Assembly: GCA_001931875.2 (NCBI GenBank)
Contig: MSJH02000468.1
Span: 1-33,670, forward strand
Length of the DNA stretch: 33,670 nt
Reading direction: 5' to 3'
Source of the DNA: Byssochlamys sp. IMV 00236
Lineage: Eukaryota > Ascomycota > Eurotiomycetes > Eurotiales > Thermoascaceae
Position 1 is the first letter of the stretch; each line of letters begins with the position of its first letter. The notes beneath the pieces are model-generated. The model ran no database searches. It saw only the letters and a list, made by a program, of their open reading frames with translations, and had not been told where the DNA came from. This document shows, one piece after another, positions 9,439 to 21,684 of this stretch. The position numbers were made by a program, and so were the translations under genes.

Positions 9439-9962
9439 TAATGGGCTTTAGACTCACTGAGGCATTCGCGGTGGACAAACGTATCTTACTTTTAGCCATT
9501 AGGATTTGCCCCTTTACTAACAGTCTTTTGCGTGCCATGGTATATACTCTTAAAGCAGAGCTACAATCTATCAGCTGTTTATATCATTAGTCAACACATA
9601 AATCTGTAATAAAAACGACTTGAGAAAATAATTAAATCATAATGCTGATATTTTATCATTTTGGCTAGTAACTATGCTTAATGGTCGCGCACTCTTAGCT
9701 GTATTTGTGTGTTCTACGATTGTTTTCTGTACTGTGAGCAAAAGCGTGAAAGGGTTATTACATATAGATATATCCACCATGCAGCTGTATTACGAGTACG
9801 TCTAGTAGCTGTAAACAGAGAAATACAGAATAACAAGCAATGAGTTGAATATATCAAAGGCAGCAGCAGTTTCTGCTTCCGCTACTCTGTACCATTGTTT
9901 CTCTTTGCCTTACACTTATGATATCCAACAGGTATTATGGTCTCTTCTTCTTGCTTTCTTTG
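9439..9962. other. Intergenic, no gene supported
   Basis: Sequence left of duplicate copy 2. It shows no similarity by eye to the corresponding 3' half of the intact secreted-protein gene, so the duplication stops at about 9970. Confidence 0.45.
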
Positions 9963-10262
9963 TTAAGTTACTGCTGCTGTCTCGATGTGACGTTGTTGAA
10001 TCTGAGCTATACCTTGGGTTGTCTCGAGTTGGACAGATACATGGGTCTTCATTGTTTGAGTGATCTACATGCGTCCATATGAACAATGGTACTCGCTATT
10101 TATCTGCTTGTCACTTACAGATGCTGATATCTTGAAAACAAGACCAGACTGAATACGGGTCCTTATCTGAGAGGTAATCAGCTGTGCCAGTGCTTGTTTA
10201 CTGTTGATTCTGAGAGCAGTGACAAGTGTGATGAGTAGGGATAAGAGAATGAGTATCTTCAT
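9963..10262 (-). pseudogene. Truncated second copy of the secreted-protein gene
   Basis: Exon 1 (10262-10119) and a shortened exon 2 (10064-9963) are open and would encode 81 residues. The signal peptide MKILILLSLLITLVTA and the same first intron with intact splice sites are kept. The frame ends at a TAA created where homology to copy 1 stops (copy 2 reads ...TAAVT then stop). Exon 3 is absent. Compared with copy 1 the coding part has a few amino-acid changes and lacks three residues near the breakpoint. The copied block includes about 125 bp of upstream DNA, so it may still be transcribed and give a short secreted peptide. I list it as a pseudogene because most of the mature protein is missing. 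Confidence 0.75.
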
Positions 10263-10388
10263 GAGCTCGATCCTTGTCCTTTCTGTTCTCTCCCCCCCCT
10301 TACAGATGAGTGCATATTTATATGGATTTATATGTGTATAACATTTAAGGAGCTTAATCTTTGCCACTCTATGTATTAGCTTAACAGG
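9970..10388. repeat. Duplicated segment, copy 2 (truncated gene)
   Basis: The 419-bp counterpart of 7812-8240, in the same orientation 2.16 kb away, so a direct, unequal-crossover-like duplication. Weak further likeness outside the block (for example the TCATTATGTAAG word at 8382 and 10581) hints that an older, larger duplication decayed around it. Confidence 0.88.
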
Positions 10389-10774
10389 CAAACGAAAGAT
10401 TGTCCTTCCTCCTTAGGGCACCCCTGCTCTTCTTTACAGCTATTACTAAACATGGCATAATGAATATGGATTTATTTGTATTTACCGGAAACTTTTCCGT
10501 TTTAACTAAATGAATCCTTTTTTCTCGCTTTCTCGAATTGGCTCTCTTTCTCTGTCTATTTTTTTGCAAGTGTATTTGCTCATTATGTAAGTTTATGCGT
10601 GTGTGACATTTTTAAATGCGTTTTTTTTGTCCGCGGTTTATATAAAATGGGATTTCACTTTTTCTCTCTCTTTTTTCTTTTTTTCTTTTAAACATTTGTT
10701 TTATTTATTCACTCCTTCTTTCACTTTTTCTCTCCTATCCTTTTGCACTTTTCTTATAAGCTTGTAACCTTATA
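10263..10774. promoter_or_regulatory. Divergent intergenic region, secreted copy 2 / Dma1-like gene
   Basis: About 510 bp between two divergent start codons. The left 125 bp belong to the duplicated block. The right part is a long pyrimidine tract (about 10650-10745, mostly T and C) just upstream of the FHA-RING gene, as seen before other genes of this window. No defined element is recognised. Confidence 0.4.
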
Positions 10775-12083
10775 ATGGCAATACTCAGTGAAAATAGAAG
10801 ACGATCCATTAGCGGAGCATCAGCACTACTAACTAGACGATTTTCACGGCAAACAACAACCAACAATAGTAAACCAGATATAGTAAGGAGGAGAGCCACT
10901 ATTGCCATCAAACCACCCAAAGTCCATGTACGAATTGTACCTAGCATAGATAACCCTGGTCGAAGTTTAATATTTGATATTGTCGATCGAAATTTGGAAT
11001 ATGGCACAATAATCAAGATTGGGAGATACTCTGAGAGGAATCCCAACAATTCGGATTGCATGTCATTCAAGAGTAAAGTTGTCTCAAGATGCCACTGTGA
11101 AATTTTTGTTGAACAAGATGGGAAGGTATGTCAGTTGGGGTGATACAAGTAACTGATTTAGCATTAAAAAAAAGTCTCCGTTTGGAACTTTAGTTATATA
11201 TTCGTGATACAAAATCATCTTCCGGCACTTTTTTGAACCATATTCGTCTCAGTCCTGCAGGCCAAGAGAGTCAATCGGTTGAGATACATGATGGCGATCT
11301 TGTGCAGCTTGGTGTTGATTATCAAGGAGGAAGAGAAGAAATATATCGATCTGTTAGGATGAAGTTTGAGATCAACCATCGCCATAGACCAAGGCCAGTC
11401 TCTTTTAGCTTAACTGCCTTTCAAAATCTCCGGTCACTCACCACTTCATCATCAACCGACTTGGACGAATGCTGCATCTGTCTGTATTCACTTGCCCCCT
11501 TTCAAGCTCTTTTTGTCGCACCTTGCTCACATACTTTTCATTTCAAGTGTATTCGCCCCTTATTTCAAAGTTACCCTGGCTTTCAATGCCCTATGTGCAG
11601 GACATATTCTGACCTCGAGGCAAGTGTGGATCATCAGGTCATCGAAGAAAATGATGGTCATGACACGATGCATCATCAGAACAATAACAACAACGACGAC
11701 GAGTTCAATTTACAATCTTCTCCTATTTTCATACAATCAGATGACGGTGTCCCTCTTGAAACCAACAACATCAATCGCATCTCAACTGCTGTCATGGATT
11801 CACCGTCACATCAAGGTGAGTTGTATATTCTTTTACTCCCCTCATTATCTGATCTCTTTTTATAGACAATAACACAGATGGTCCTTCACTGGAACCGATA
11901 GCAAGAGAAAGAAAAACGAGTTATATCATGGACAAGATAAAGACAGTATTATTTGAAAAAAGGAAAACAACAATGATATCTAGTATTTCAATAAAACGAA
12001 GACACAGAAGAGAAAGGCCAATGTCGTTTCCAAATCTAGGAGGTCCTTCTAATGTACTATCCCAACAACAATCTACCACTTAG
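10775..12083 (+). CDS. DMA1: FHA-RING E3 ubiquitin ligase (Dma1/Dma2 type)
   Basis: In yeasts this ligase binds phosphothreonine through its FHA domain and restrains septation or mitotic exit (spindle checkpoint, septin ring). Exons 10775-11125, 11194-11815 and 11866-12083 encode 396 residues. The FHA domain covers about residues 42-175, with IIKIGRYSER, SKVVSRCHCEIFVEQDGK, YIRDTKSSSGTFLNHIRLS and LGVDYQGGREEIYR. The RING finger is at about residues 210-252: CxxC, then CSHTFHFKC and CPMC, all eight zinc ligands present. The tail is Asn/Asp-rich, then basic. The stop TAG overlaps the stop of the convergent HD gene. An AATAAA follows at about 12087. Confidence 0.92.
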
Positions 12084-12906
12084 CTTAATAAATTATACTC
12101 ATCATTAATCTGCTTGACAAACAATTGCATAAAGTTATCTCGTTGAATAGCCAATTCCTTGCCTCTTTCTGTTCTCATCATCGTCTTGAGCTTGAATAAC
12201 TTTTCATGAAAATGTGCAATAGAAGAGCCATTTTTCTTGGTCTCATAGATTTCCTTTGTCAAATTCTCGACTGCTTCATTTTCATTAGGCACATATAACG
12301 GGATATTCTTGGCTCCACTAAAGGCTGCACATCGCATAATACCAAATGCACCAATAGCATCTAATTTATCAGCATCCTGAACACTATTGAAGGTGTGTTA
12401 CTTAATCGCGTACACACACACATACGCGCTTATCCAAAAAAAAAATTCTTACGCGTGTAACTCTAGGCAACTGTTACGCCATTCGACCTCGTCCTTGGGA
12501 TCTGTCGTATCGTTCCATCCAAGTTCCTTACTGAATCCAATATGATCTACGATCTTTGCAACAAGGCTGGCTTTTTCATAGTCATGTTCCCTTAAAAACT
12601 TTTCAATCAATTGGCCACCTGTCTCGTTTCCTTTGTAGTATTTTCTGTCTCCCACGTCATGACATAAGGCAGCCAGTTCAACAACTTGAAGGTCAACGTC
12701 ACAAGCTTTACGTTGGATAGAGTCCTTGGCAATATGAAGTGCTGCGCAAAGACATGAGTTTATTTATAGAAATAAAGAAAGTAGAACTTACCTAAATCGA
12801 CCACTCTATTAACATGATGCATATCATGTGATGAGTCAAAACTTGCCATGTATTCAGAGACCATAGCATAAGTCAGTTGCACGATGTTGCCATTGCTGTT
12901 TGACAT
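12080..12906 (-). CDS. HD-domain phosphohydrolase (YpgQ/YedJ-like)
   Basis: A metal-dependent HD-superfamily enzyme; bacterial relatives act on nucleotides, but the substrate in fungi is not established. Exons 12906-12792, 12741-12453 and 12383-12080 give 235 residues. The metal ligands are visible in order: H in SSHDMHHVNRVVDLA, the HD pair in LAALCHDVGDRKYY, and the last Asp in VQDADKLDAIGAFGIMRCAAF. The first ATG (MSNSNGNIVQ) fits the family length. Its start lies 140 bp from the divergent NDR kinase start, so the two genes probably share a promoter region. At the 3' end it overlaps the FHA-RING gene by four bases. Confidence 0.88.
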
Positions 12907-13046
12907 GTTGAGAAAAGGAGAGTAAAGAGAAAGAGAGGAGAGAAGCGGAATTGAATTGAAGTAACCATTTTAAGTTGTGTGTGACAACATTAAATATTAT
13001 CGCTCTTTTCTCTCTCTCTTTCTCTTTTTTTATTTTACAACAAGCC
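12907..13046. promoter_or_regulatory. 140-bp bidirectional promoter region, HD gene / NDR kinase
   Basis: Only 140 bp separate two divergent start codons. Toward the kinase it is a CT-rich leader (about 13001-13030); toward the HD gene it is GA-rich on the plus strand, that is CT-rich in that gene's sense. Both leaders therefore have the same pyrimidine-rich character. Confidence 0.55.
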
Positions 13047-14744
<1,698 letters not shown>

Positions 14745-14840
14745 ATAAAATACCTCTTTGAAATTTGTTGCCATCAACAAATAAAAGTAGCAGCAATCAT
14801 ACTGGATTTTAATATTAACATTTTTTTTAATTGATTTGTT

Positions 14841-15525
14841 ATGGACAGCATACGCTTCATTCAGATTCATGAGAAAGAAGAATCATACAAACAAGACGTG
14901 ACGATCAGAGCTGTTCTTCCAGCCAAACAAGCCTTTGCCCTTGTTGGTGTTAGGGGTCAACACGTTCAGCAAATAGAAAAAGACTGCTCCGTAACACTTC
15001 GAGTCTACCCAGTGATCGGAAGACTAGTCAGCATCTCTGGACAACCTGAAAATGTGTCTAAAGCATGGACAATGTGTTTGGGCTACTTATCTAATCGCTA
15101 CCCTGCACAATATACAACGGTATTATGACTATTGTTATTTATGATTATTGCTGACATGGACAACATTCTGTGTGTCATAGGATGTGGCAATCAACTTTTT
15201 ATTGACAAGAGATCTAGTCACGTTACTGCGAGATCCACTAGAGACCAACTTCAGTTTTGAGTATATAGCAAGAACGACAGGCACAAGAATATATCTTAAG
15301 GAAGGAACATTACCAGAATCAACAGAACAAATCGTACGAGTATCGATTCCTACAATGGAACAAGTTAATTTATTTAAAGGAGCAGTGTGTTTACTGGCTG
15401 ATAATATATGTGCTTATCCACAATTGGCAATGTCACCCGAAACAACTTATTTTATTCCAAAGGGTCACCAAGATGATATAGCTGTCAGTTTGATGAATGA
15501 CGCTGCTGTGTATGATCCAAATTAA
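14841..15525 (+). CDS. Small KH-domain RNA-binding protein
   Basis: Exons 14841-15119 and 15181-15525 encode 207 residues. The N-terminal half (about 20-85) is a KH-like fold with a proper GxxG loop in ALVGVRGQHVQQIEKDC followed by a VTLRV strand and VSISGQPENVSKAW. The C-terminal half (about 98-165) looks like a second, degenerate KH-like unit (FEYIARTTGTRIYL, then IVRVSIPTMEQVNLFKGAV) without GxxG. The protein probably binds single-stranded nucleic acid; I cannot place it in a named family. Its ATG lies 97 bp after the NDR kinase stop on the same strand, so its promoter must be short or lie in the kinase 3' end. Confidence 0.7.
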
Positions 15526-15557
15526 TTTAGTTATTATCTATATATACTTTGCTTGTT

Positions 15558-15587
15558 TCTATCTATCTATCTATTTATTTATTTATA
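15558..15587. repeat. Tetranucleotide microsatellite
   Basis: An imperfect (ATCT)n run passes into (ATTT)n just after the KH gene. A short simple repeat, probably 3' flank. Confidence 0.8.
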
Positions 15588-15722
15588 TTGCTTATTTAAA
15601 GTAATTTGTCTATAGTTCATTAAATAAATATACATCATGTTTGCATACAACACATATACACAAAATATAATAACAGTAGTAGTAATAAATACAGTTTTTG
15701 ATCTCTTTTCAAATGGGGATGT

Positions 15723-17047
15723 CTATGATACTATATGCTGTACACTATTTCTTCGAAGTTCAGAAGAGATGGAGGATTGTGGAGGTGAGATCAAAATGTT
15801 GGAATGACTGGATGCACGCGAGATAGGCATTGGTTTTGTTAACCTTGTTTCTAATGTCATCGGTAGGACAACAGTACCTGCAGGTACACTGACGTATGAA
15901 TTACGACTGTAATTGCCAATGGATGTGGCCAAGGGTGTGTTTTCCTTGAGATTCTCCCATTCGAGTCTATTCTCTTCCAATGTTTCAATCCAAATGCTAG
16001 CCTTGGGTAAGATCGCACAGAGGGCCTCGAAATAGGGCTTTACAATAAAGTCACCAAATTTAAGACTGATACTTGCCTGTGTAGCAAAATCGCGATCCAT
16101 TCCTGGTGACACAGGTAAGCCAGCCAGTTTCTCTGCATCACCCTGTCTAAAGAACTCTTGAACAATTAAATCAGACCATTGTTTGGAGATGGGCCATATT
16201 CTCACTGTATTGCTAATGTCCGCAGCATGTAAAAGAATCTTTGCAAAGCTCACACGATCTCGTTCTTCCCATGTATGAATCATGGGTGTGTCCCACATGT
16301 AGAGCGTATCTTCCAGTTGACGTGCTTCCTCTAAAAGGTCATAATGGAAAGTCATGTCGGTGGCTAAAATTAATCGCTTGAAGAGATCAATCTGGTCTGG
16401 GGTCTTTAGTATTTGATGTTTCTCGAATAAGATGAGACTCGTGTCTATAGAGAGTGATTCTAGAACTGATTTGTTATTGTAGCGAATGGCATGCTCGCTC
16501 TTTGTCTTGATTTGGTAGTCGTTATTGAACCCAGGCTATTACCAAAAATGTAACAATGAGCATACACAAATTGTGATCTTTGACTTTTAAAACTTACATG
16601 ACCAACGTCGTGACAAACAGCAGCAACAAATAATACTGCGATCTCCATTTGAGTCAAGTAAGATTTAGCTTCTAAATGAGTCATTGCGAAATATAATATG
16701 GAAACAACATCTGCAGCGTGGTAAAATGAATGATAAGGAGTGTCATTGTATGCCAAATCTACATCAACTAAGAAATCCAATAACTGCGATACGGTCACAT
16801 CTAAGGTGCTGAGCACGCCAAGCCTATCAAACATCCCAAGTAAATGACCATATAAATCTGTACGATTGTAGTCAAGAACATTAAATTCTGTAGTAACAAA
16901 TGGACGACTGGACTTTGACCAACGCAAATATTGCTAAAATTGAAACATGTCAACAAAACAATGTAACAATAAAAATAATTATATATTTACTCTTTCTATT
17001 GTTATCAAATCATTAAAGTCAAGTGTGTTATGCTTAAGCAAAAGCAT
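15723..17047 (-). CDS. PDE2: Class I 3',5'-cyclic nucleotide phosphodiesterase
   Basis: Hydrolyses cAMP (possibly cGMP) to the 5' monophosphate and so dampens PKA signalling. Exons 17047-16991, 16933-16598 and 16535-15723 give 401 residues. The PDE signature is complete: YHSFYHAADV (H87 and H91 of HNxxH type), HDVGHPGFNN (H127/D128), and LLHAADISN with the third metal Asp. The conserved Gln and Phe of the nucleotide pocket likely lie in the block around SISLKFGDFIVKPYFEAL. The C-terminal 70 residues are Ser/Pro-rich and outside the domain. The start at 17047 is the first in-frame ATG before a 20-bp homopolymer tract (plus-strand A run at 17090-17111); an extra upstream exon cannot be excluded, as many fungal homologues are longer. 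Confidence 0.9.
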
Positions 17048-17266
17048 GTCTTCAAATAAGACTCTCTTTTTTGGATTCAGTCGTAAAAGAAAAAAAAAAA
17101 AAAAAAAAAAAGAAAAGGAAAAGGAAAAAAGGAAAATGTTGCCATGTGGCAATGATCAACCAAAGTTTTAGCAAAAGGCGCTCATTGTTTATTGTTAGTG
17201 ACTGTCATGGACAAAAATAGCACAAATCCTTGCCAATGACAGAATGGCTTGTTACATCATAAAACG

Positions 17267-18124
17267 TCAAATAGTATCAAGTTTTCTTTTCATTGGCTGG
17301 TTTAGTTTTTGTTCCACCGCATTGGCCTCCAAAGCTGCCAAGTCAATTTCACCCAGATCGCTAAATTCAAACTCATCTTCTGTATCAGCCTCTATTTGTC
17401 TGATGATCGAGGCTCGTAGCGGAGTGGATGTAGCTACAGTATGGGTAGGTGACCAAGTGAATTCATCTGGTCGAGTGGGCGATTGAAAGGTCAGTCGTTT
17501 AGGGGAGGGGTTAGAAGAGAGTGTGTAAAACATGGGTGTAGATGACGAGGTTATTGCTGTTTTCTTGGGTCGTTCCTGAATGACTTTTAGTAAATGATAT
17601 ATTTCATCTAGACCTTGTTCGTGCACCTGGAAACTAAAAATATAATTAATCTATATTCTGTCTCCTTAGCTTCCATATATTGTCTACCCTGCACAATATA
17701 TAATTATCTCATTATTAATTTTTTCTATCTTGCCAATTACAGTGACCGAGCAGGATATCTCCAGCTTTTTATAGCATTTCCGTGAATATAAACATGATGA
17801 CAGTATGGCTTTGATGACGGCTGTCCCATCATCTAATTGTATGAAGTTAAGCATTGGTCATAAATCTATATGTCATGATTACCTAACCACAGATGATGTT
17901 CCTCCTCTTTTTGTTCCTGTGCTACCAGTACACCATTTAGTCTATTTGGTCATGAATAATGTTCCATTTTATTTATTCTTGTTTTCCTACTTGGCTTTTC
18001 GATAAACAAGTCCAGTATCTGTCACCTCAAAGCAGTTTTGATCAATATAATGCTTAGAAGTAACAACGTCGCGAATAAATAGTAAGTGATGGCAATGTAG
18101 ATTCTCTTCAGCAATGTTCAACAT
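17267..18124 (-). CDS. OB-fold protein, Stn1-like
   Basis: Exons 18124-17991, 17941-17883, 17832-17688 and 17633-17267 join in frame to 234 residues. The assembled N-terminal half reads as an OB fold: FIRDVVTSKHYIDQ, LNGVLVAQEQK, then HHLWLDDGTAVIKAILSS (the DDGT turn typical of Stn1/RPA2-type folds) and VTVIGKIEKINNEIIIYC, followed by the helix GLDEIYHLLKVIQE. That order matches the telomere protein Stn1 and its RPA32 relatives. The C-terminal half is Ser/Pro/Thr-rich with an acidic patch (EADTEDEFEFSDLGEIDL) and a basic end. Each junction has GT...AG ends and keeps the reading frame, which supports the model. RMI2 or another OB protein is possible. If Stn1, it would act at telomeres in a CST complex. 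Confidence 0.6.
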
Positions 18125-19024
18125 GAGGCAAGTGTAATTTTTTAAAAAGAAAAAGTCAATAGTAGCTGCTGTAGTAACTGACTTCAAATCGCGTTTCAGC
18201 TTTTTTTTTTTTTTTTTTTGCGGAAACTGAAGCCAGGTGGCTTCTATGGCAACCCAAAAAAGGGGAAGAGCAGAAAAGGGCAGTTGGCGTATCCATAGCC
18301 ACTATACATATTCCATTCATTAAACTACTACACACACTACATAGATTATGCATACTACATACATTAAGCCATAATAGCAGCATGCTAAACGAGGCTTACA
18401 GAATACATACAGGTCTCTCTTTTTTTTTTTTATTAAAGGCATGGTTACAGTATTTCTACTTTAAATCAGACCATGTTAGTTTTAGACCAGTCAACAGTAA
18501 CCTCTGAACATCTTACCTGTAGAAATTTAAATCTCTTGTGAAAGAGAAACCATGTTCGATATGGGAATATTCTCTAGGAGGGCTACTGGGAAATTTTTAT
18601 TGAATTTGTCAACGCAAGTGCTTTATTTTCTCCAAACAATATAAAGCTTTTCGACTTGTTACTTGGAGCGGAATCCAGCCCTTTAACGGTCCTTCAAATG
18701 ACGTTTACGAAAATGCTGTTCAAGAATAAGTGCATATTCGATATGATTAATTATCTTTGTAGGTAAGGCTCAGTGGTTGACGTTTTTCCAGCCGCGTACG
18801 AAACTGTCTAATAATAACGCATGCTTTAGTAAGCTATAGGATTGCTGCTTTGACATGTACTATTGCTTTAATATTCCTGTGATGGTATTTATACTTTTTA
18901 ATCTTATGCTAAAACTGGTTCTTTGGATATTACGCAAATCTCAAGATGTTCTATTCATTGAGAGAAGTATAAGCATGATATTAAAAAAGTGCACTTTATT
19001 GCAAAAACATAACCGCAATAGCGC
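18125..19024. other. Intergenic, no gene supported
   Basis: 900 bp with T homopolymers at about 18201-18219 and 18419-18431. Open frames at 18156-18383 (-) and 18855-19049 (+) are short and without motifs. Nothing resembling a tRNA or a transposase was found. Confidence 0.5.
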
Positions 19025-20771
19025 TTATTCAATTACAAGGACGCCATAATTATCGCCTATAGACATAGCAATGATATTCATGTTTTCTTCTACCACATCT
19101 TTGAGTAAAGCAGGCAAGTGCTGGCTAGAAATTATTTCATGACCGTTTTCCGACGTTTGTGTAAAAAAGGGAACTCCCCAAAAGAATAACTTGCCAGACT
19201 CAGTCATCACTAGCGAACTGTTGCACCCGCAGGTGAGATTTATGATTTTTTCTGTAGGCGCCCACAGGCTTGCGATAGGGTAGCCTATAGCATAGACCCG
19301 TTTGCTAGTCATATTGACTTTACTACCTGGATAAATAAAGCCTGGATACAAAGGGATACCTAATTGTCCTTCTTCACATCTACCAAAGACTACAAACGTA
19401 TTATCGCTCATTAGCACTGTAGAACTATGATCACCAGCAGCGATTGATACGATGTGTTTGATGTCATAAGGTTCAAAAACGCCCTTGTGCTGTGATGAAT
19501 TGCTTCGTTCTTCATTGTTCTTCTTTCTGAACTTTGAATATGCTTGGTTGTTTTCTTTACGCGATTGTTCCTTGCCTCGTTTTGTTCCACGAGAAGAAGC
19601 ACCTGTATTGCTCGTTCTGGAGTTGTGGATTACCACACTCACATTGTCATCTTCCTCATCCTCTGATTCTTCTTTGATTTCGTGACTAGAGACATTTGCA
19701 TGGTGATGACTTCCATATAGCTCTGGTAAATCCTTGCTCTGATAATAGTGCTGCTGTTGTTCTTTATTGATTTCATCAAAATAAGGGACAAGAGTAGGCT
19801 CCAGTATGAGATTGGAAGCATCTATAACCTTATTCTTCGCTATCCTTCGGGCAACGCCGCACTGTCCATAATTGTTTTGCCCCCACGTATAGAGTTGGCC
19901 TTGATGATCTAGGGCTAGAGAATGAAAGGCACCACATGCGATATTGATGATGTCCTTCAAGTTTAACCTTTGTGGAGTCAAACTTTCTGACAGCATATGC
20001 TTTTCAGATACTTTACGGCCGAGCTGCCAGTACTCCCCGCATCCCCACGAATACACGCTACCATCACTTGTTAAGCAGATACAGTGATGCTTCCCAACTG
20101 CAATATCCACGCAGGTTTCATGAGCTAAAGCTCCTACAATTCGTGGATAACGTTGAATGTCTGTACCAGGAAAATAACCGAATACTCCTTGGCTTGACTA
20201 ATATCGTTTTTTTTTATCATGAGCTAAGTGACGTGCATCATAGTAAAGCCAACATTCAAGACTTACCATAAATGTGCCCCAGGTGTAGAGTTGTCCTTTG
20301 GAAGAGATAGCCATAGAATAAGTATAGCCACAGGCGATCTTTGAGAATTTCGTATATTTAATGGATATATGGCGGATAGGCTGAGGTATAGACTCAATAC
20401 CCTCTCTTCCTAAAGCACCAAATTCATTACCTCCCCAGCTCCAAATCTAAGACAAGGCTTTTATTTTTGATCACAGAATACATTGTGCATGTTCCTTACC
20501 TTACCATTTTTGGTGAGTGCTAATGAATGCATGTAGCTTGACTGTACATCGACAATGTCTTCATCTTTGAGAGCTTCAATCAATGTTAAGCGACTTACAC
20601 TTGTCACATCATCGCCGAGACCCAATTCACCATATGCTTCACCCGTACCAATAACATAGGCTTTTCCCGAAGGGATTGAGCTATCAACTAGATAAATAGA
20701 AGTATTGGCATAAATTCACCATGCTATGTGTCATAAGAGTATACTGTACTAGTTGGCATATCAATTTCCAT
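19025..20771 (-). CDS. RCC1-repeat (beta-propeller) protein
   Basis: Exons 20771-20750, 20687-20500, 20446-20267 and 20197-19025 give 520 residues. Several RCC1 repeats are visible: AYVIGTGEAYGELGLG, IWSWGGNEFGALG, LYTWGTFM, SVYSWGCGEYWQLGR, LYTWGQNNYGQCG and FFWGVPFF. Between repeats lies an insert of about 110 residues with an acidic stretch (EIKEESEDEEDDN) and a basic Ser/Arg/Lys-rich stretch, typical of a disordered nuclear-type region. RCC1 itself is the Ran GEF (Prp20/Pim1), but many RCC1-repeat proteins have other roles and I cannot tell which this is. The short first exon (seven codons) starts at MEIDMPT; its donor GTACAG and acceptor CTAG are convincing but the start is less certain than the rest. 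Confidence 0.8.
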
Positions 20772-21684
20772 TGGTATATGCTTTTGTGTACAAGGGTGAA
20801 GAAAAGACAATAGAACTTTTTGATTTCTCTTTATTTAGTTTTACGGCACGCAAGGTGATGCATAACTGATTTATGATAAATTACTCTCTATATTCATCAT
20901 TTTAGTAAAATAAAAGCTTGAATAGATGCATCCTGGGGCATAAGAAACAGTCAAGATGCTTGGCTAAAGGTTAGCTATGCATACAAACACTCGAATTGAA
21001 AATATGCTACATATCATCCAGTAACGGATAGTAAAGTTCCTTTATTTAGTGAGAGTGTATAGTTTATGAATATCTAAATCAATGCACAGTAATAATATGA
21101 TTAGAAATATATACATTACTTATAACGGTCATCGCTGAAACTGCGCTGAGCTTAAAAAAGGAAATGTACACAAAATATCGTGCTCATTGTTGTGTTTCTT
21201 TGGTTGTATAAAAATCATCAGTAAGTCTACTATTCATAAGATGACCGGATTCATTGAAAGCCGCCTATGAGAAAGACGAGAAGATACTTCTTGTGCATGG
21301 TGCGCAACTTTAAGAGTAGAGTAACGTTTTAATAAAAGGATATTTCTGCCTTTTCGCCTATTGTTTATGTCAAAATAATACGCATTCTTCCTTTATGCCT
21401 TCTTTCGCGGAGATAGACGATCGCTGCTGCGCTCGACACTATTTATTTGACTTGAACAATATTTTTGGAAGTATACTCTTAAAAATAGTCCAATAAATGA
21501 AGGAGAAGGCACTGTCAAAGCCTTGATCAATGTCAAACGCACGCAGATTCAAGCTAAATTACCTTCACTGTAGAATAATGCTGACTTTAAATTTTAACAA
21601 AAGCGATTGCCCAAAGCAGTCATTGTGTTTATTTTCAATTAAACCCTTTTCTCTTTTTCTTTTTCTTTTTTTTTTTGTTCATCC
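20772..21684. promoter_or_regulatory. Divergent intergenic region, RCC1-like gene / PKA
   Basis: About 910 bp between divergent starts. The 60 bp before PKA are T-rich with interspersed C (about 21645-21676). No coding sequence or defined control element is recognised. Confidence 0.4.

Noticed and set aside
18156..18383. Minus-strand open frame of 75 codons upstream of the Stn1-like gene
   Set aside because: It runs through a homopolymer (poly-Lys) and shows no domain; probably chance.
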